Source: an uncultured Prochlorococcus sp.
Lineage (GTDB): Bacteria > Cyanobacteriota > Cyanobacteriia > PCC-6307 > Cyanobiaceae
Direction of reading: 5' to 3'
Length of the DNA stretch: 35,671 nt
Assembly: GCA_902572065.1 (NCBI GenBank)
Contig: CACGEL010000005.1
Span: forward strand, 1-35,671
The notes under the pieces are model-generated. The model had not been told where the DNA came from. It searched no databases and worked only from the letters and a program-made list of their open reading frames with translations. This document shows, piece after piece, positions 1 through 8,438 of this stretch (its first letter is position 1; each line of letters opens with the position of its first letter). Position numbers and translations under genes: made by a program.

Positions 1-497
1 CCTTAATGATAAAGGAAGTTGGAGTTCAATTAGCTGATATGGGGTTCAAAAGATTGATATTGATTAATGCTCATGGAGGGCAAATTTCCTTACTAAATAC
101 GGCAGCAAGAGAATTAAGAAGTATTGCTCCAAATCTTTCAGTTTTCCCTTGTTTTTTGTGGAGTGGTGTTGATGGATTAAGTGAATTGTTAACAAAAAAA
201 GAGATCGAGAATGGATTGCATGCCTCTTTATCTGAAACGAGTTTGATGATGGCTTTAAAATCTGAGCTTGTAGGCGATGAAAGACCTTGTGAAGGAATTC
301 AAAGTCAAATTCCGGAGGGTTGGAGCCTGGAGGGTAATGCTCCAATAGCTTGGTTTACAGAAGATATAAGTAAGTCTGGAGTTATAGGAGATAGCAAAGG
401 TTCAACCATAGAGCTTGGTAAAAGTTTAAAAAGTTTATTAGTCAATCATTGGTACAAATTAATTCTGAATCTCATGAAATCAGATTGGCCTAATTGA
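1..497 (+). CDS. Creatininase-family amidohydrolase, 5'-truncated by window edge
   Basis: The reading frame is open from the first bases (an in-frame Leu codon precedes the first ATG at 6), so the true start lies upstream and only about the last two thirds is visible. Counting from that Met, the NAHGG motif sits at residues 21-25 and an H-A-x-x-x-E-T-S motif at 72-79. Both are typical of the creatininase/MftE family, metal-dependent hydrolases acting on amide bonds of small substrates. The substrate cannot be told from sequence; creatinine itself is unlikely in this organism. The gene is followed by a 106-bp gap holding a good -10 box for the next gene, so it is probably not in the same operon. 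Confidence 0.8.
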   Translation, partial: LMIKEVGVQLADMGFKRLILINAHGGQISLLNTAARELRSIAPNLSVFPCFLWSGVDGLSELLTKKEIENGLHASLSETSLMMALKSELVGDERPCEGIQSQIPEGWSLEGNAPIAWFTEDISKSGVIGDSKGSTIELGKSLKSLLVNHWYKLILNLMKSDWPN

Positions 498-534
498 AAG
501 TATATTAAAATATGGTTTAACAATTGAAACTATT

Positions 535-564
535 TTCATCATATTTGAATAAACTCACTATAAT
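535..564 (+). promoter_or_regulatory. Candidate promoter of the aldehyde-deformylating oxygenase gene
   Basis: A perfect TATAAT lies at 559-564. A weak -35-like TTCATC lies at 535-540 with an 18-nt spacer. Transcription would begin near 571, which leaves almost no leader before the ATG at 577 but about 33 nt before the ATG at 604. Sequence pattern only. Confidence 0.4.
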
Positions 565-603
565 TATGTAAAACTTATGCATAATGAGCTAAAGATTACT
601 GAC

Positions 604-1335
604 ATGCAAACACTCGAATCTAATAAAAACACTAGTACAGAAAATGCTATTGACGAGAATTCTATAGAATTACCTGATTTTACTACTGAATCTTACAAGG
701 ATGCTTACAGCAGAATTAATGCAATTGTTATTGAAGGTGAGCAAGAAGCACATGATAATTACATTTCTTTAGCAACACTTATACCTAACGAGTTAGAAGA
801 ATTAACCAAACTTGCAAAAATGGAGCTTAAGCATAAAAGAGGTTTTACTGCATGTGGAAGAAATCTTGGTGTTCAAGCAGATATGATTTTTGCTAAAGAA
901 TTCTTTTCCAAATTACATGGCAATTTTCAAGTTGCTTTAAAGGATGGTAAGACAACTACATGTTTATTAATACAGGCAATTTTGATTGAAGCTTTTGCTA
1001 TATCTGCTTACCATGTTTACATAAGGGTTGCTGATCCTTTTGCGAAAAAGATTACCCAAGGTGTTGTTAAAGATGAATATCTCCATTTAAATTATGGCCA
1101 AGAATGGTTAAAAGAAAATTTAGCTACTTGTAAAGAAGAGCTAATGGAAGCCAATAAAGTTAATCTTCCATTGATCAAGAAGATGTTAGATCAAGTTGCT
1201 GAAGATGCTTCAGTATTAGCTATGGACAGAGAAGAATTAATGGAAGAATTCATGATTGCTTATCAAGATACACTTCTTGAAATAGGTTTGGATAATAGAG
1301 AAATTGCAAGAATGGCAATGGCAGCAATTGTTTAA
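604..1335 (+). CDS. ado: Aldehyde-deformylating oxygenase (alkane synthase)
   Basis: Converts fatty aldehydes to alkanes or alkenes plus formate, using a ferritin-like di-iron centre, O2 and ferredoxin-type electrons. With the start at 604 the protein has 243 residues. The di-iron ligands expected from the characterised cyanobacterial enzyme are visible: Glu46 in EGEQEA, Glu74 and His77 in MELKH, a Glu in ILIEAF, and Glu and His in KDEYLHLN. An in-frame ATG at 577 would add nine residues. I prefer 604 because the TATAAT at 559-564 leaves no leader for 577, and related proteins begin MQTLES as I recall. The partner acyl-ACP reductase lies directly downstream, as in most cyanobacteria that have this pathway. 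Confidence 0.95.
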   Translation: MQTLESNKNTSTENAIDENSIELPDFTTESYKDAYSRINAIVIEGEQEAHDNYISLATLIPNELEELTKLAKMELKHKRGFTACGRNLGVQADMIFAKEFFSKLHGNFQVALKDGKTTTCLLIQAILIEAFAISAYHVYIRVADPFAKKITQGVVKDEYLHLNYGQEWLKENLATCKEELMEANKVNLPLIKKMLDQVAEDASVLAMDREELMEEFMIAYQDTLLEIGLDNREIARMAMAAIV

Positions 1336-1373
1336 TTTATTTAGTCGATTCAATAATAATTTTTATCAATTTA

Positions 1374-1400
1374 GTTCATAGCACTGTGCTATTGTTCATA
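1374..1400. repeat. Palindrome flanked by direct repeats between ado and aar
   Basis: The inverted repeat ATAGCA-CTG-TGCTAT (1378-1392) overlaps and is followed by two copies of GTTCATA (1374-1380 and 1394-1400). There is no T-run, so it does not look like an intrinsic terminator. It lies about 33-59 nt upstream of the acyl-ACP reductase start, where an operator could be. No regulator is identified. Confidence 0.4.
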
Positions 1401-1432
1401 TCAATATATAGATTCCATTAATAAGTTAATCA

Positions 1433-2473
1433 ATGTTTGGGCTAATAGGTCATTCAACTAGTTTTGAAGATGCAAAAAGAAAGGCTTCAATATTGGGCTT
1501 TGATCATATTGCCGATGGTGATTTAGATGTTTGGTGCACAGCCCCTCCTCAACTAGTGGAAAATGTAGAGGTTCAAAGTGCTACAGGATTATCAATTGAG
1601 GGTGCTTATATTGATTCGTGTTTCGTTCCTGAAATGCTTTCAAGATTTAAAACGGCAAGAAGAAAAGTATTGAATGCTATGGAATTAGCTCAAAAAAAAG
1701 GTATTAATATAACTGCTTTAGGTGGTTTCACTTCTATAATTTTCGAGAATTTCAACCTACTCCAACATAAGCAAATTAGAAATACTTCTTTAGAGTGGGA
1801 AAGATTTACAACCGGTAATACTCATACTGCATGGGTTATTTGTAGGCAATTAGAAATGAATGCTCCAAAAATAGGAATTGATCTTAAAAATGCTACTGTT
1901 GCAGTGGTAGGAGCCACAGGAGATATAGGTAGTGCTGTTTGTCGATGGTTAATTAATAAAACAGGTATTAGGGAACTTCTTCTGGTTGCAAGGCAACCAG
2001 AACCTTTGGCCTCTTTACAAAAAGAGTTAGATGGAGGAATTGTCAAGAATTTAAATGAAGCCTTGCCTGAAGCAGATATTGTTGTATGGGTGGCAAGTAT
2101 GCCGAAAACTATTGAAATCGATATAAACAATCTTAAAAAACCATGTTTAATGATTGATGGGGGGTATCCAAAGAATTTGGACGAAAAATTCCAAGGTAAT
2201 GACATACATGTCTTAAAAGGAGGTATAGTAAAGTTCTTCAATGATATTGGTTGGAATATGATGGAACTAGCAGAAATGCAAAATCCTCAGAGAGAAATGT
2301 TTGCATGTTTTGCAGAAGCAATGATACTAGAATTTGAAAAATGCCATACAAATTTTAGCTGGGGAAGAAATAATATTTCGCTTGATAAAATGGAATTCAT
2401 TGGTGCAGCTTCTATTAAACATGGATTCTCCGCTATTGGCCTTGATAAGGAACCAAAAGTACTCGCTGTTTGA
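1433..2473 (+). CDS. aar: Long-chain acyl-[acyl-carrier-protein] reductase
   Basis: Reduces acyl-ACP to fatty aldehyde with NADPH, the first step of cyanobacterial hydrocarbon synthesis, and hands the aldehyde to the deformylating oxygenase encoded just upstream. The 346-aa length fits the family. The N-terminal [12 protein letters not shown], the Rossmann motif [10 protein letters not shown] near residue 160, and a Cys at residue 292 (in MFACFAEA) match the acyl-thioester-forming Cys near 294 of the Synechococcus enzyme. The stop codon lies two bases before the preferred accA ATG, so the two genes are probably cotranscribed. That places aldehyde formation beside malonyl-CoA supply. Confidence 0.95.
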   Translation: MFGLIGHSTSFEDAKRKASILGFDHIADGDLDVWCTAPPQLVENVEVQSATGLSIEGAYIDSCFVPEMLSRFKTARRKVLNAMELAQKKGINITALGGFTSIIFENFNLLQHKQIRNTSLEWERFTTGNTHTAWVICRQLEMNAPKIGIDLKNATVAVVGATGDIGSAVCRWLINKTGIRELLLVARQPEPLASLQKELDGGIVKNLNEALPEADIVVWVASMPKTIEIDINNLKKPCLMIDGGYPKNLDEKFQGNDIHVLKGGIVKFFNDIGWNMMELAEMQNPQREMFACFAEAMILEFEKCHTNFSWGRNNISLDKMEFIGAASIKHGFSAIGLDKEPKVLAV

Positions 2474-2475
2474 TC

Positions 2476-3483
2476 ATGGCAAGACGTTATCTTCTCGACT
2501 TTGAAAAACCTCTGGTGGAGCTTGAGAAGCAAATAGAGCAAATTAGAGAATTAGCTAGAGATTCAGAAGTAGATGTTAGTCAACAGTTATTACAACTAGA
2601 AACACTTGCTACAAGAAGAAGAGAGGAAATTTTTAGATCCCTTACCCCTGCTCAAAAAATACAAGTAGCTAGGCACCCACAAAGACCAAGTACTTTGGAT
2701 TTCATTCAAATGTTTTGTGATGATTGGATCGAACTACATGGAGACAGAAATGGAGGAGATGATATGGCTCTAATTGGGGGGCTTGGTTCGGTAAATAATC
2801 AACCGGTTCTTTTATTGGGTCATCAGAAAGGTAGAGATACAAAAGAAAATGTAGTTAGAAACTTTGGGATGGCTAAACCAGGAGGTTATAGAAAAGCTTT
2901 AAGGTTAATGCAGCATGCTGATAGATTCTCTTTGCCTATCCTTACTTTTATTGATACTCCTGGTGCCTATGCCGGTCTTTCTGCTGAAGAACAAGGTCAA
3001 GGAGAAGCTATAGCTAGAAATCTAAGAGAAATGTTTGGTTTTCAAGTCCCAATCATTGCTACTATTATTGGTGAAGGGGGGTCTGGAGGTGCTCTTGGAA
3101 TTGGAGTTGCTGATAGGTTATTGATGTTTGAACATAGTGTTTATACAGTGGCTAGCCCGGAAGCTTGTGCATCAATTCTATGGAGAGATGCTGCAAAAGC
3201 TTCTGAAGCTGCAACGGCATTAAAAATTACTGGTAAAGATCTTCTTGAATTAGGTGTAATAGATGAAGTTTTATCAGAACCTGCAGGGGGCAATAACTGG
3301 GCCCCTATTGAAGCTGGAAATACGCTAAAAGGTTCAATCGAGAGGCATCTTAATGAATTATTGAAGATGAGTAAAGAGGAACTTTTAGAACAAAGATATA
3401 TAAAATTTAGGGCTTTAGGGAAATTTATTGAATCAAATAATACTGAAGAAATTTATGAAGAATTGACTCAGAAAATAGAATAA
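2476..3483 (+). CDS. accA: Acetyl-CoA carboxylase carboxyltransferase subunit alpha
   Basis: Half of the carboxyltransferase that moves CO2 from biotin (BCCP) to acetyl-CoA to form malonyl-CoA, the committed step of fatty acid synthesis. It works with AccD, which is not in this window. With the ATG at 2476 the protein is 335 aa. A TTG two codons earlier (2470) overlaps the aar stop and is less likely. Typical AccA motifs are visible: the start [43 protein letters not shown] and [12 protein letters not shown]. The next gene starts at a TTG one base after this stop. Confidence 0.97.
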   Translation: MARRYLLDFEKPLVELEKQIEQIRELARDSEVDVSQQLLQLETLATRRREEIFRSLTPAQKIQVARHPQRPSTLDFIQMFCDDWIELHGDRNGGDDMALIGGLGSVNNQPVLLLGHQKGRDTKENVVRNFGMAKPGGYRKALRLMQHADRFSLPILTFIDTPGAYAGLSAEEQGQGEAIARNLREMFGFQVPIIATIIGEGGSGGALGIGVADRLLMFEHSVYTVASPEACASILWRDAAKASEAATALKITGKDLLELGVIDEVLSEPAGGNNWAPIEAGNTLKGSIERHLNELLKMSKEELLEQRYIKFRALGKFIESNNTEEIYEELTQKIE

Positions 3484-3484
3484 A

Positions 3485-4192
3485 TTGAAATTAGCATTTA
3501 TTACAGGAGCTACTAAAGGTATTGGTAGATCTACAGCAATTACTTTCGCAAATGCTGGTTGGGATTTAATTTTACTTTCAAGAGATTTAGAGATAATGGA
3601 AACATTGAGAGATGAGCTATTAGAAACACAGTCAAAAATTAATCTTGTAAAATGTGATTTATCTAATGAATATGAAATTGAAAAGTCTGTAAAAGAATCT
3701 ATAAACAAATATGGATGCCCTTCCGTTTTAATTAATAATGCAGGAAGTGCTTTTAATGGGAATCTAGTAGAAATGCCCCTCAAAAAATGGCAAGAAATAA
3801 TTCAAATTAATCTCACAAGTGTTTTCCAAATATGTAGTCTAATTGTTCCTCAAATGAGAAAAAATGGTGGGTTGATTATTAATGTTAGCAGTCATGCTTC
3901 TTATAATGTTTTTCCTCAGTGGGGTGCTTATTGTGTCTCAAAATCTGCTCTTGCAATGTTTACTAAGTGTCTCAGAGAGGAAGAAAGATCGAACTCGATT
4001 AGGGCTTGTACTATTACTTTAGGTTCAGTAAATACACCTCTTTGGGACTCGGAATCAATTAAATCAGATTTCGATAGATCATCTATGCTTTCTTCTGTTA
4101 AGGTCTCAAATACAATTCTATATATTGCTGAACAACCAGATTCACAAATAATAGAAGATCTAACTCTTATGCCTGCTGGAGGAGCTTTTTAA
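3485..4192 (+). CDS. Short-chain dehydrogenase/reductase, classical SDR
   Basis: A 235-aa classical SDR: TGATKGIG cofactor loop near residues 7-14, NNAG near 85, a catalytic Ser in NVSSHAS, and YCVSK holding the Tyr-x-x-x-Lys pair. The substrate is unknown. It starts with TTG at 3485, one base after the accA stop, which implies translational coupling. The cofactor loop sits so close to the start that no later start would preserve the fold. The position after aar and accA suggests a fatty-acid or aldehyde-related substrate, but that is inference only; it is not close enough to FabG for that name. Confidence 0.85.
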   Translation: MKLAFITGATKGIGRSTAITFANAGWDLILLSRDLEIMETLRDELLETQSKINLVKCDLSNEYEIEKSVKESINKYGCPSVLINNAGSAFNGNLVEMPLKKWQEIIQINLTSVFQICSLIVPQMRKNGGLIINVSSHASYNVFPQWGAYCVSKSALAMFTKCLREEERSNSIRACTITLGSVNTPLWDSESIKSDFDRSSMLSSVKVSNTILYIAEQPDSQIIEDLTLMPAGGAF

Positions 4193-4346
4193 CCTTTTGC
4201 CATAAAATTTCAATAAAGATAAAGTGAATTTTTGAGGTATAAATCAACCCGATTAAACATAAGAATGTGATATAGTAAATTAGCAAATAAGCACCAAATA
4301 GATACAGTTAATAAATTTCACATACTATTTTCTTGTTAACAATTTT

Positions 4347-5087
4347 ATGACTTCTACATTACCCAACGATAATATTAAAAATTTTGATGAAAAGATTACT
4401 AATAAACTTATTTCAGAAATTATTAGAGATCGCATTAAGAGTAAAGGTATAAGATTTAGTGCAAATGATAATATAGCTGATTTTATTAATCCTGGTGAAT
4501 TAGAAATTCTAGAAAAAGAGGTAGCATCTAGAATCAAAGATTTACTGAAATCACTAGTTATTGATGTTGACAATGACCATAACACTCAGGAGACCGCAGA
4601 AAGAGTCTCAAAGATGTACCTAAATGAAGTTTTTAAAGGAAGATATCATGAACAACCAAAAGTTACTAGCTTCCCAAATGATAAGAACCTTGATGAAATT
4701 TATACTGTTGGGCCAATAACAGTAAGATCTGCTTGCTCGCATCATCTAGTTCCAATCTTAGGAGAATGTTGGATAGGAATTAAACCTGGGAATAAAGTCA
4801 TAGGACTATCTAAGTTTGCTAGAGTGGCAGATTGGGTATTCTCTAGACCACATATCCAAGAAGAAGCTGTCATGATTCTTGCAGATGAAATAGAAAAATT
4901 ATGTGAGCCTAAAGGTCTTGGCATAATAGTAAAAGCACAACATTACTGTATGAAATGGAGAGGAGTTAAGGAGCCAAATACCAGTATGATAAATTCAGTA
5001 GTAAGAGGTGATTTTAGGCATGATTTAAGTTTAAAACAAGAATTTTTTGAACTAGTTAAACAACAATCTTCTAATAATAACTACTAA
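4347..5087 (+). CDS. folE: GTP cyclohydrolase I
   Basis: Opens GTP to 7,8-dihydroneopterin triphosphate, the first step to folate and other pterins. The 246-aa protein has a variable N-terminal stretch of about 60 residues, then the conserved catalytic core. Zinc ligands are visible: Cys130 and the adjacent His pair in SACSHHLVP, and Cys201 in QHYCMKWRG. The GLSKFARVADW and RPHIQEE motifs are also standard. A 154-bp gap separates it from the SDR gene, so it probably has its own promoter. It converges on trpF with only 3 bp between the stops. Confidence 0.97.
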   Translation: MTSTLPNDNIKNFDEKITNKLISEIIRDRIKSKGIRFSANDNIADFINPGELEILEKEVASRIKDLLKSLVIDVDNDHNTQETAERVSKMYLNEVFKGRYHEQPKVTSFPNDKNLDEIYTVGPITVRSACSHHLVPILGECWIGIKPGNKVIGLSKFARVADWVFSRPHIQEEAVMILADEIEKLCEPKGLGIIVKAQHYCMKWRGVKEPNTSMINSVVRGDFRHDLSLKQEFFELVKQQSSNNNY

Positions 5088-5090
5088 AAA

Positions 5091-5747
5091 CTAATATTTT
5101 TTTACTTCTTTTAGAATTAAACCGACTTTATAAATATCTTTTATTCCTGGAGAAGTTTCAACACTGCTAGAAATATCTATACCATTGGGCTTAATTTTTT
5201 TTAAAATCTCATCTATCCATTCTATAGAAACTCCTCCAGCAAGCCACCAAGGTTTATTAAAACTTAAATCCTCTAAATATGTTTTTTCTATCCTTTCCCC
5301 AGACCCTCCATATGTTTCATTGTTCCATGAATCCAAAATTAATGCATCTACAAAATTTTCGTAGATTTTAATCTTATCAATATCTTGTTTGTTTTTTATT
5401 CTAAAGGCTTTCCATAAGCCAATATTTGGAATTTTCTGCTTCAGTTTTTGACAGTAATCAATATCCTCATCTCCATGAAGTTGAATTATTGTATCGTTTC
5501 CCTCTCCTGAGTAATTTTTAATAATTGAATCAATAGGCATATTCTTCACTACCGAAACTCTCTCAATATTTGGATATGAAACTTTTAAAGTTTTGAAAAT
5601 TTCTTTTTTCTTTTCTGGGGAAATATATCTTGGAGATTCTTTAACAGAAATAATACCTATTGCATTAGTTCCTAATTGCGCGACCTGAACAGCTTGATCA
5701 ATGGAAGTTAATCCACAAATTTTAACTAAAGTTTTGGTCTTATGCAT
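5091..5747 (-). CDS. trpF: Phosphoribosylanthranilate isomerase
   Basis: Third step of tryptophan synthesis: Amadori rearrangement of phosphoribosylanthranilate to CdRP in a TIM barrel. The protein is 218 aa and starts at ATG. The catalytic Cys11 is in VKICGLTS and the catalytic Asp in LILDSWN. QLHGDE and the phosphate-binding LAGGVSIEW near the C-terminus are typical. It stands alone here; no other trp gene is in the window. Confidence 0.95.
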   Translation of the reverse strand: MHKTKTLVKICGLTSIDQAVQVAQLGTNAIGIISVKESPRYISPEKKKEIFKTLKVSYPNIERVSVVKNMPIDSIIKNYSGEGNDTIIQLHGDEDIDYCQKLKQKIPNIGLWKAFRIKNKQDIDKIKIYENFVDALILDSWNNETYGGSGERIEKTYLEDLSFNKPWWLAGGVSIEWIDEILKKIKPNGIDISSSVETSPGIKDIYKVGLILKEVKKY

Positions 5748-5802
5748 ATCTTTATCCTATATGTAGAATTAATATTATTTGTAAATATAACGGAGATTAT
5801 TT

Positions 5803-7026
5803 TTGAGGAGTTTGCAAATTTTTAAAATATGGGGAATTCCCTTTAAAATTCATCCATATTGGTTCGCAATTCTTTTTTTATTTTCATGGAGCATTTCTAA
5901 TCAAGTTAATTTAACTTCTGGCCAAATTTATAATGTCAAGGAGGCTTGGTTAATTGGTTTCTTAACTTCTTTTTTCTTATTGAGCACGATCATATTACAT
6001 GAAGTCTTTCATACGTTCGTTTCGTTAAATCAAGGGGTAAAAATAAAAAAAATTACTTTTTACTTCCTAGGACCAATTTTACAAATAGATAAGGAGTGTC
6101 AAACAGCTTTAGGTAATATAAAAATTTCTATTGTAAGGCCCTTATTATGTTTCTTTACTTCTTTAATTCTTCTTCTGATAAGTTTTCTTAGTAAATCCGA
6201 CGAACAAATAATTGTAAATATAGTCAATAGAGTAGCAATATTGAATCTTTTTTTAGCTTTTTTAAACTTGATGCCTATAGGATCTTTAGATGGGGGTAAT
6301 TTGTTAAAGAGTATTATTTGGTATTTTTCAGGGAGCAAAAATAAAGGGAGGAATTTTTTAAATAAATTTACTCTAGTATCATCAATTTTGGTTTTTTTAT
6401 TTGGAATTATATGTTTGTTTAGTTTAAATTTCTACTATGGATTATTATTTTCTTTTTTAGGTTTATTCGGGATTAATTCATCAAAAACTGAAAATCAATT
6501 TTTTAAAATTGAGAATATTCTCAAATTAAGTAAAGTTTCTGATCTTAAATTTAAACCATTAAGAAAAATCGAATTTAATTCAAATTTAGAAGAATTAAAT
6601 AATATTGTTAAAAATAAAAAAAATAATCAAGATAAATATATATTTTTAACTAATAGTGGAAGATGGGATGGATTTATTGAGGAGAAGATTTTAAAATCTG
6701 TATCAGTAAAAAAATGGAAACGTACTCTTGTTGTGGAATTTAAGAAGCCCATTAACAAACTCACTAGTGTAAGAAATAGTACTGAATTATGGCGAGCCAT
6801 AGAAAAAATAGAAAATACTAATGAAGGCCTTATACTTGTAATCAATTCTGCTGATATACCTTTAGGAATTATTGACAGAAATAAAATTGGTTATTATGTA
6901 TTTAATAAATTGGGGGTAAATTTACCTTCTAATCTAATTAGTAAATTCAATTATAAGAATCAGTACCCTTTAGGAATTGAATTACCAAAAATTATAAAAT
7001 TAATGAAAAAGAAAGGAGATATCTAA
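5803..7026 (+). CDS. Site-2 protease family (M50) membrane metalloprotease with CBS-like tail
   Basis: A 407-aa intramembrane zinc protease. HEVFH (His66, Glu67, His70) gives the HExxH metal site within a membrane segment. NLMPIGSLDGG, ending at Gly165, supplies the third ligand (Asp163) near the next segment. Hydrophobic stretches up to about residue 225 indicate several membrane spans. Residues from about 240 on are soluble and contain at least one CBS-like unit (LWRAIEKIENTNEGLILVIN then PLGIIDR), as in cyanobacterial M50 proteins that end in CBS domains. The start is TTG at 5803 with a GGAG about 8 nt upstream. Substrate unknown; anti-sigma-factor cleavage is a family possibility only. 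Confidence 0.85.
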   Translation: MRSLQIFKIWGIPFKIHPYWFAILFLFSWSISNQVNLTSGQIYNVKEAWLIGFLTSFFLLSTIILHEVFHTFVSLNQGVKIKKITFYFLGPILQIDKECQTALGNIKISIVRPLLCFFTSLILLLISFLSKSDEQIIVNIVNRVAILNLFLAFLNLMPIGSLDGGNLLKSIIWYFSGSKNKGRNFLNKFTLVSSILVFLFGIICLFSLNFYYGLLFSFLGLFGINSSKTENQFFKIENILKLSKVSDLKFKPLRKIEFNSNLEELNNIVKNKKNNQDKYIFLTNSGRWDGFIEEKILKSVSVKKWKRTLVVEFKKPINKLTSVRNSTELWRAIEKIENTNEGLILVINSADIPLGIIDRNKIGYYVFNKLGVNLPSNLISKFNYKNQYPLGIELPKIIKLMKKKGDI

Positions 7027-7045
7027 TAAATTAAAGCCACAATAA

Positions 7046-7744
7046 TTATTTAATATCATCCTTTTTTAATCTGATATTTTCAATCTTTAAATTTGATTTT
7101 TTTTCTAAAAATGAATTCATCAAATATCCAATTATTTCCTCATTAGTAAGACTTAAATCAACCTTTTTGGGAGGTTCTTCTCTAAATAATTTGATCCACA
7201 AATCCCTTGGAGGGTTTAGTTGAATTTCACCATGTTGAAGAAATGCACCTCTCTTTCTGTATTGGGCACTTCCTATCCTTTTAAAGCCATATTGATCAAC
7301 TAAATCAGATACATAGGATGTGCCAAAACAGTTTTCTTTTATTAGTGATTTTCTTACATGACCTTTTTCTAAATTTAAACCCAGTTTATTAAAACTTTCA
7401 ATTAACCAATTATTTACAAGCTCATAACTAAAGCTCTTGTAGGAGGACTTTTTAAATGTTAAAGCATATGTTATGCCCCCAGAATGAAGTACTGCCCCAC
7501 CTCCGGTAGGTCGTCTTACAATTTTAATATCGCCTTTCTCTATAAGCTTTTCCCAATGAGGTGGAATTACCTTTTGATGGTAACCAAGAGAAATCCAATC
7601 TCCTTCCCAATGATAAAACCTTAATGTAAAAAGAATTTCAATCTTAGAAATAGTTTCTTCTAAAAAATGTAAATCTAAAGCCATTTGTTCAACCCCAGAT
7701 AATGTTAAGGTGGAAATAATTAAGGCCTGGTTATCTATTCTCAA
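7046..7744 (-). CDS. Lipoate/octanoate-protein transferase family (BPL/LplA fold)
   Basis: A 232-aa member of the biotin/lipoate ligase fold. Family motifs are RRPTGGGAVLHSGG near residue 82, CFGTSYVSDLV, and KRIGSAQYRKRGAFLQHG, in which the Lys contacts the acyl-adenylate carbonyl. It probably attaches or transfers lipoyl or octanoyl groups to E2 or GcvH domains. Whether it is a ligase (LplA) or an octanoyltransferase (LipM type) cannot be settled by eye. The TTG start at 7744 keeps the usual N-terminal segment; an ATG at 7684 would remove 20 residues of it. It is divergent from psaM. Confidence 0.8.
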   Translation of the reverse strand: MRIDNQALIISTLTLSGVEQMALDLHFLEETISKIEILFTLRFYHWEGDWISLGYHQKVIPPHWEKLIEKGDIKIVRRPTGGGAVLHSGGITYALTFKKSSYKSFSYELVNNWLIESFNKLGLNLEKGHVRKSLIKENCFGTSYVSDLVDQYGFKRIGSAQYRKRGAFLQHGEIQLNPPRDLWIKLFREEPPKKVDLSLTNEEIIGYLMNSFLEKKSNLKIENIRLKKDDIK

Positions 7745-7838
7745 AACTAATTTTGATTTAATTACGTAACAGCATTTTGTAATAGTGTATCAATTTTTCA
7801 CTTTTGGGTAGAGAATATAGAAAATAAATGAATTTATT

Positions 7839-7943
7839 ATGGAGCCATCTCAATCAATCAATCTAATTGCACTTGGTCTTATTGTAGTAATGCATGCAGG
7901 AATATTAGCTTTAAGGTTAGGTATAAGTTTAGGTAGAACATAA
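7839..7943 (+). CDS. psaM: Photosystem I reaction center subunit XII
   Basis: A 34-residue single-span membrane protein, missed by ordinary ORF length cut-offs. It reads [20 protein letters not shown] followed by a GILALRLGI segment and ends GRT. PsaM proteins share the pattern of a short N-terminus, one hydrophobic helix and the G-I-L-A-L-R-L motif. It sits at the PSI trimer/lipid interface with PsaB. It starts at ATG 7839 and stops with TAA at 7941-7943. About 95 bp separate it from the divergent lipoate-transferase gene, which must hold its promoter. Confidence 0.93.
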   Translation: MEPSQSINLIALGLIVVMHAGILALRLGISLGRT

Positions 7944-8033
7944 AAAATTAATTTTGATTCTAAAAAACTTTATGGTACTAATAAAAAAGATCTTAAATTT
8001 TAAGCTTTTAAAAAAATACCAAAAATAAATAAC

Positions 8034-8384
8034 GTGACTAAATATTTACGGAATATTAGAACTATCGACAAAAAATCTCTAACATCATATCTACAATCAA
8101 ACTATAAGGAACAAGAATATTTTGTAAGCGCTGTTTTTTTGGGTTTAAAAATTTGTTTTTCTCTTTTAGCCATAGTTAGTTTAATAAAAATTGGATATAC
8201 TTCAAAAGTTAGATTAACCAGATTGAGGGAAATTAAAGATTCTTACTTATATGAAAAATCAAGGTTTGATGGTTTAACTCGAAGATTTGATGATTTGATA
8301 TCTTATGAAGGTGAGCAAAGATTTATGAAGGATCAAGATCAAATGATTTCTAAAGACATAATAAGAGTAATATGGCGTAGATAA
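8034..8384 (+). CDS. Small single-span membrane protein of unknown function
   Basis: A 116-aa protein with a GTG start. Residues about 1-28 are polar, 29-51 (FVSAVFLGLKICFSLLAIVS and following) form one membrane helix, and 52-116 are highly charged and probably helical or coiled coil. The membrane helix followed by a charged helix resembles the architecture of FtsL/FtsB-type or other bitopic proteins, but I recognise no family motif. It lies between psaM and por on the same strand, 54 bp before por. Codon use looks like its neighbours, so it is likely a real gene. Confidence 0.6.
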   Translation: MTKYLRNIRTIDKKSLTSYLQSNYKEQEYFVSAVFLGLKICFSLLAIVSLIKIGYTSKVRLTRLREIKDSYLYEKSRFDGLTRRFDDLISYEGEQRFMKDQDQMISKDIIRVIWRR

Positions 8385-8386
8385 TA

Positions 8387-8408
8387 ATGATTAGAAAATC
8401 ATTTTTGT
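8387..8408 (+). terminator. Weak AT-rich hairpin with T-run after the 116-aa gene
   Basis: ATGATT (8387-8392) pairs with AATCAT (8397-8402) around AGAA and is followed by a short T-run. A six-bp AT-rich stem is weak; it could be a terminator for the upstream gene or chance. Confidence 0.25.
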
Positions 8409-8438
8409 TATCGAGTTTCTAATTAATTTTTATAGCTG

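Noticed and set aside
1822..2241. 139-codon open frame antisense to aar
   Set aside because: Shadow of the acyl-ACP reductase gene with no independent support.
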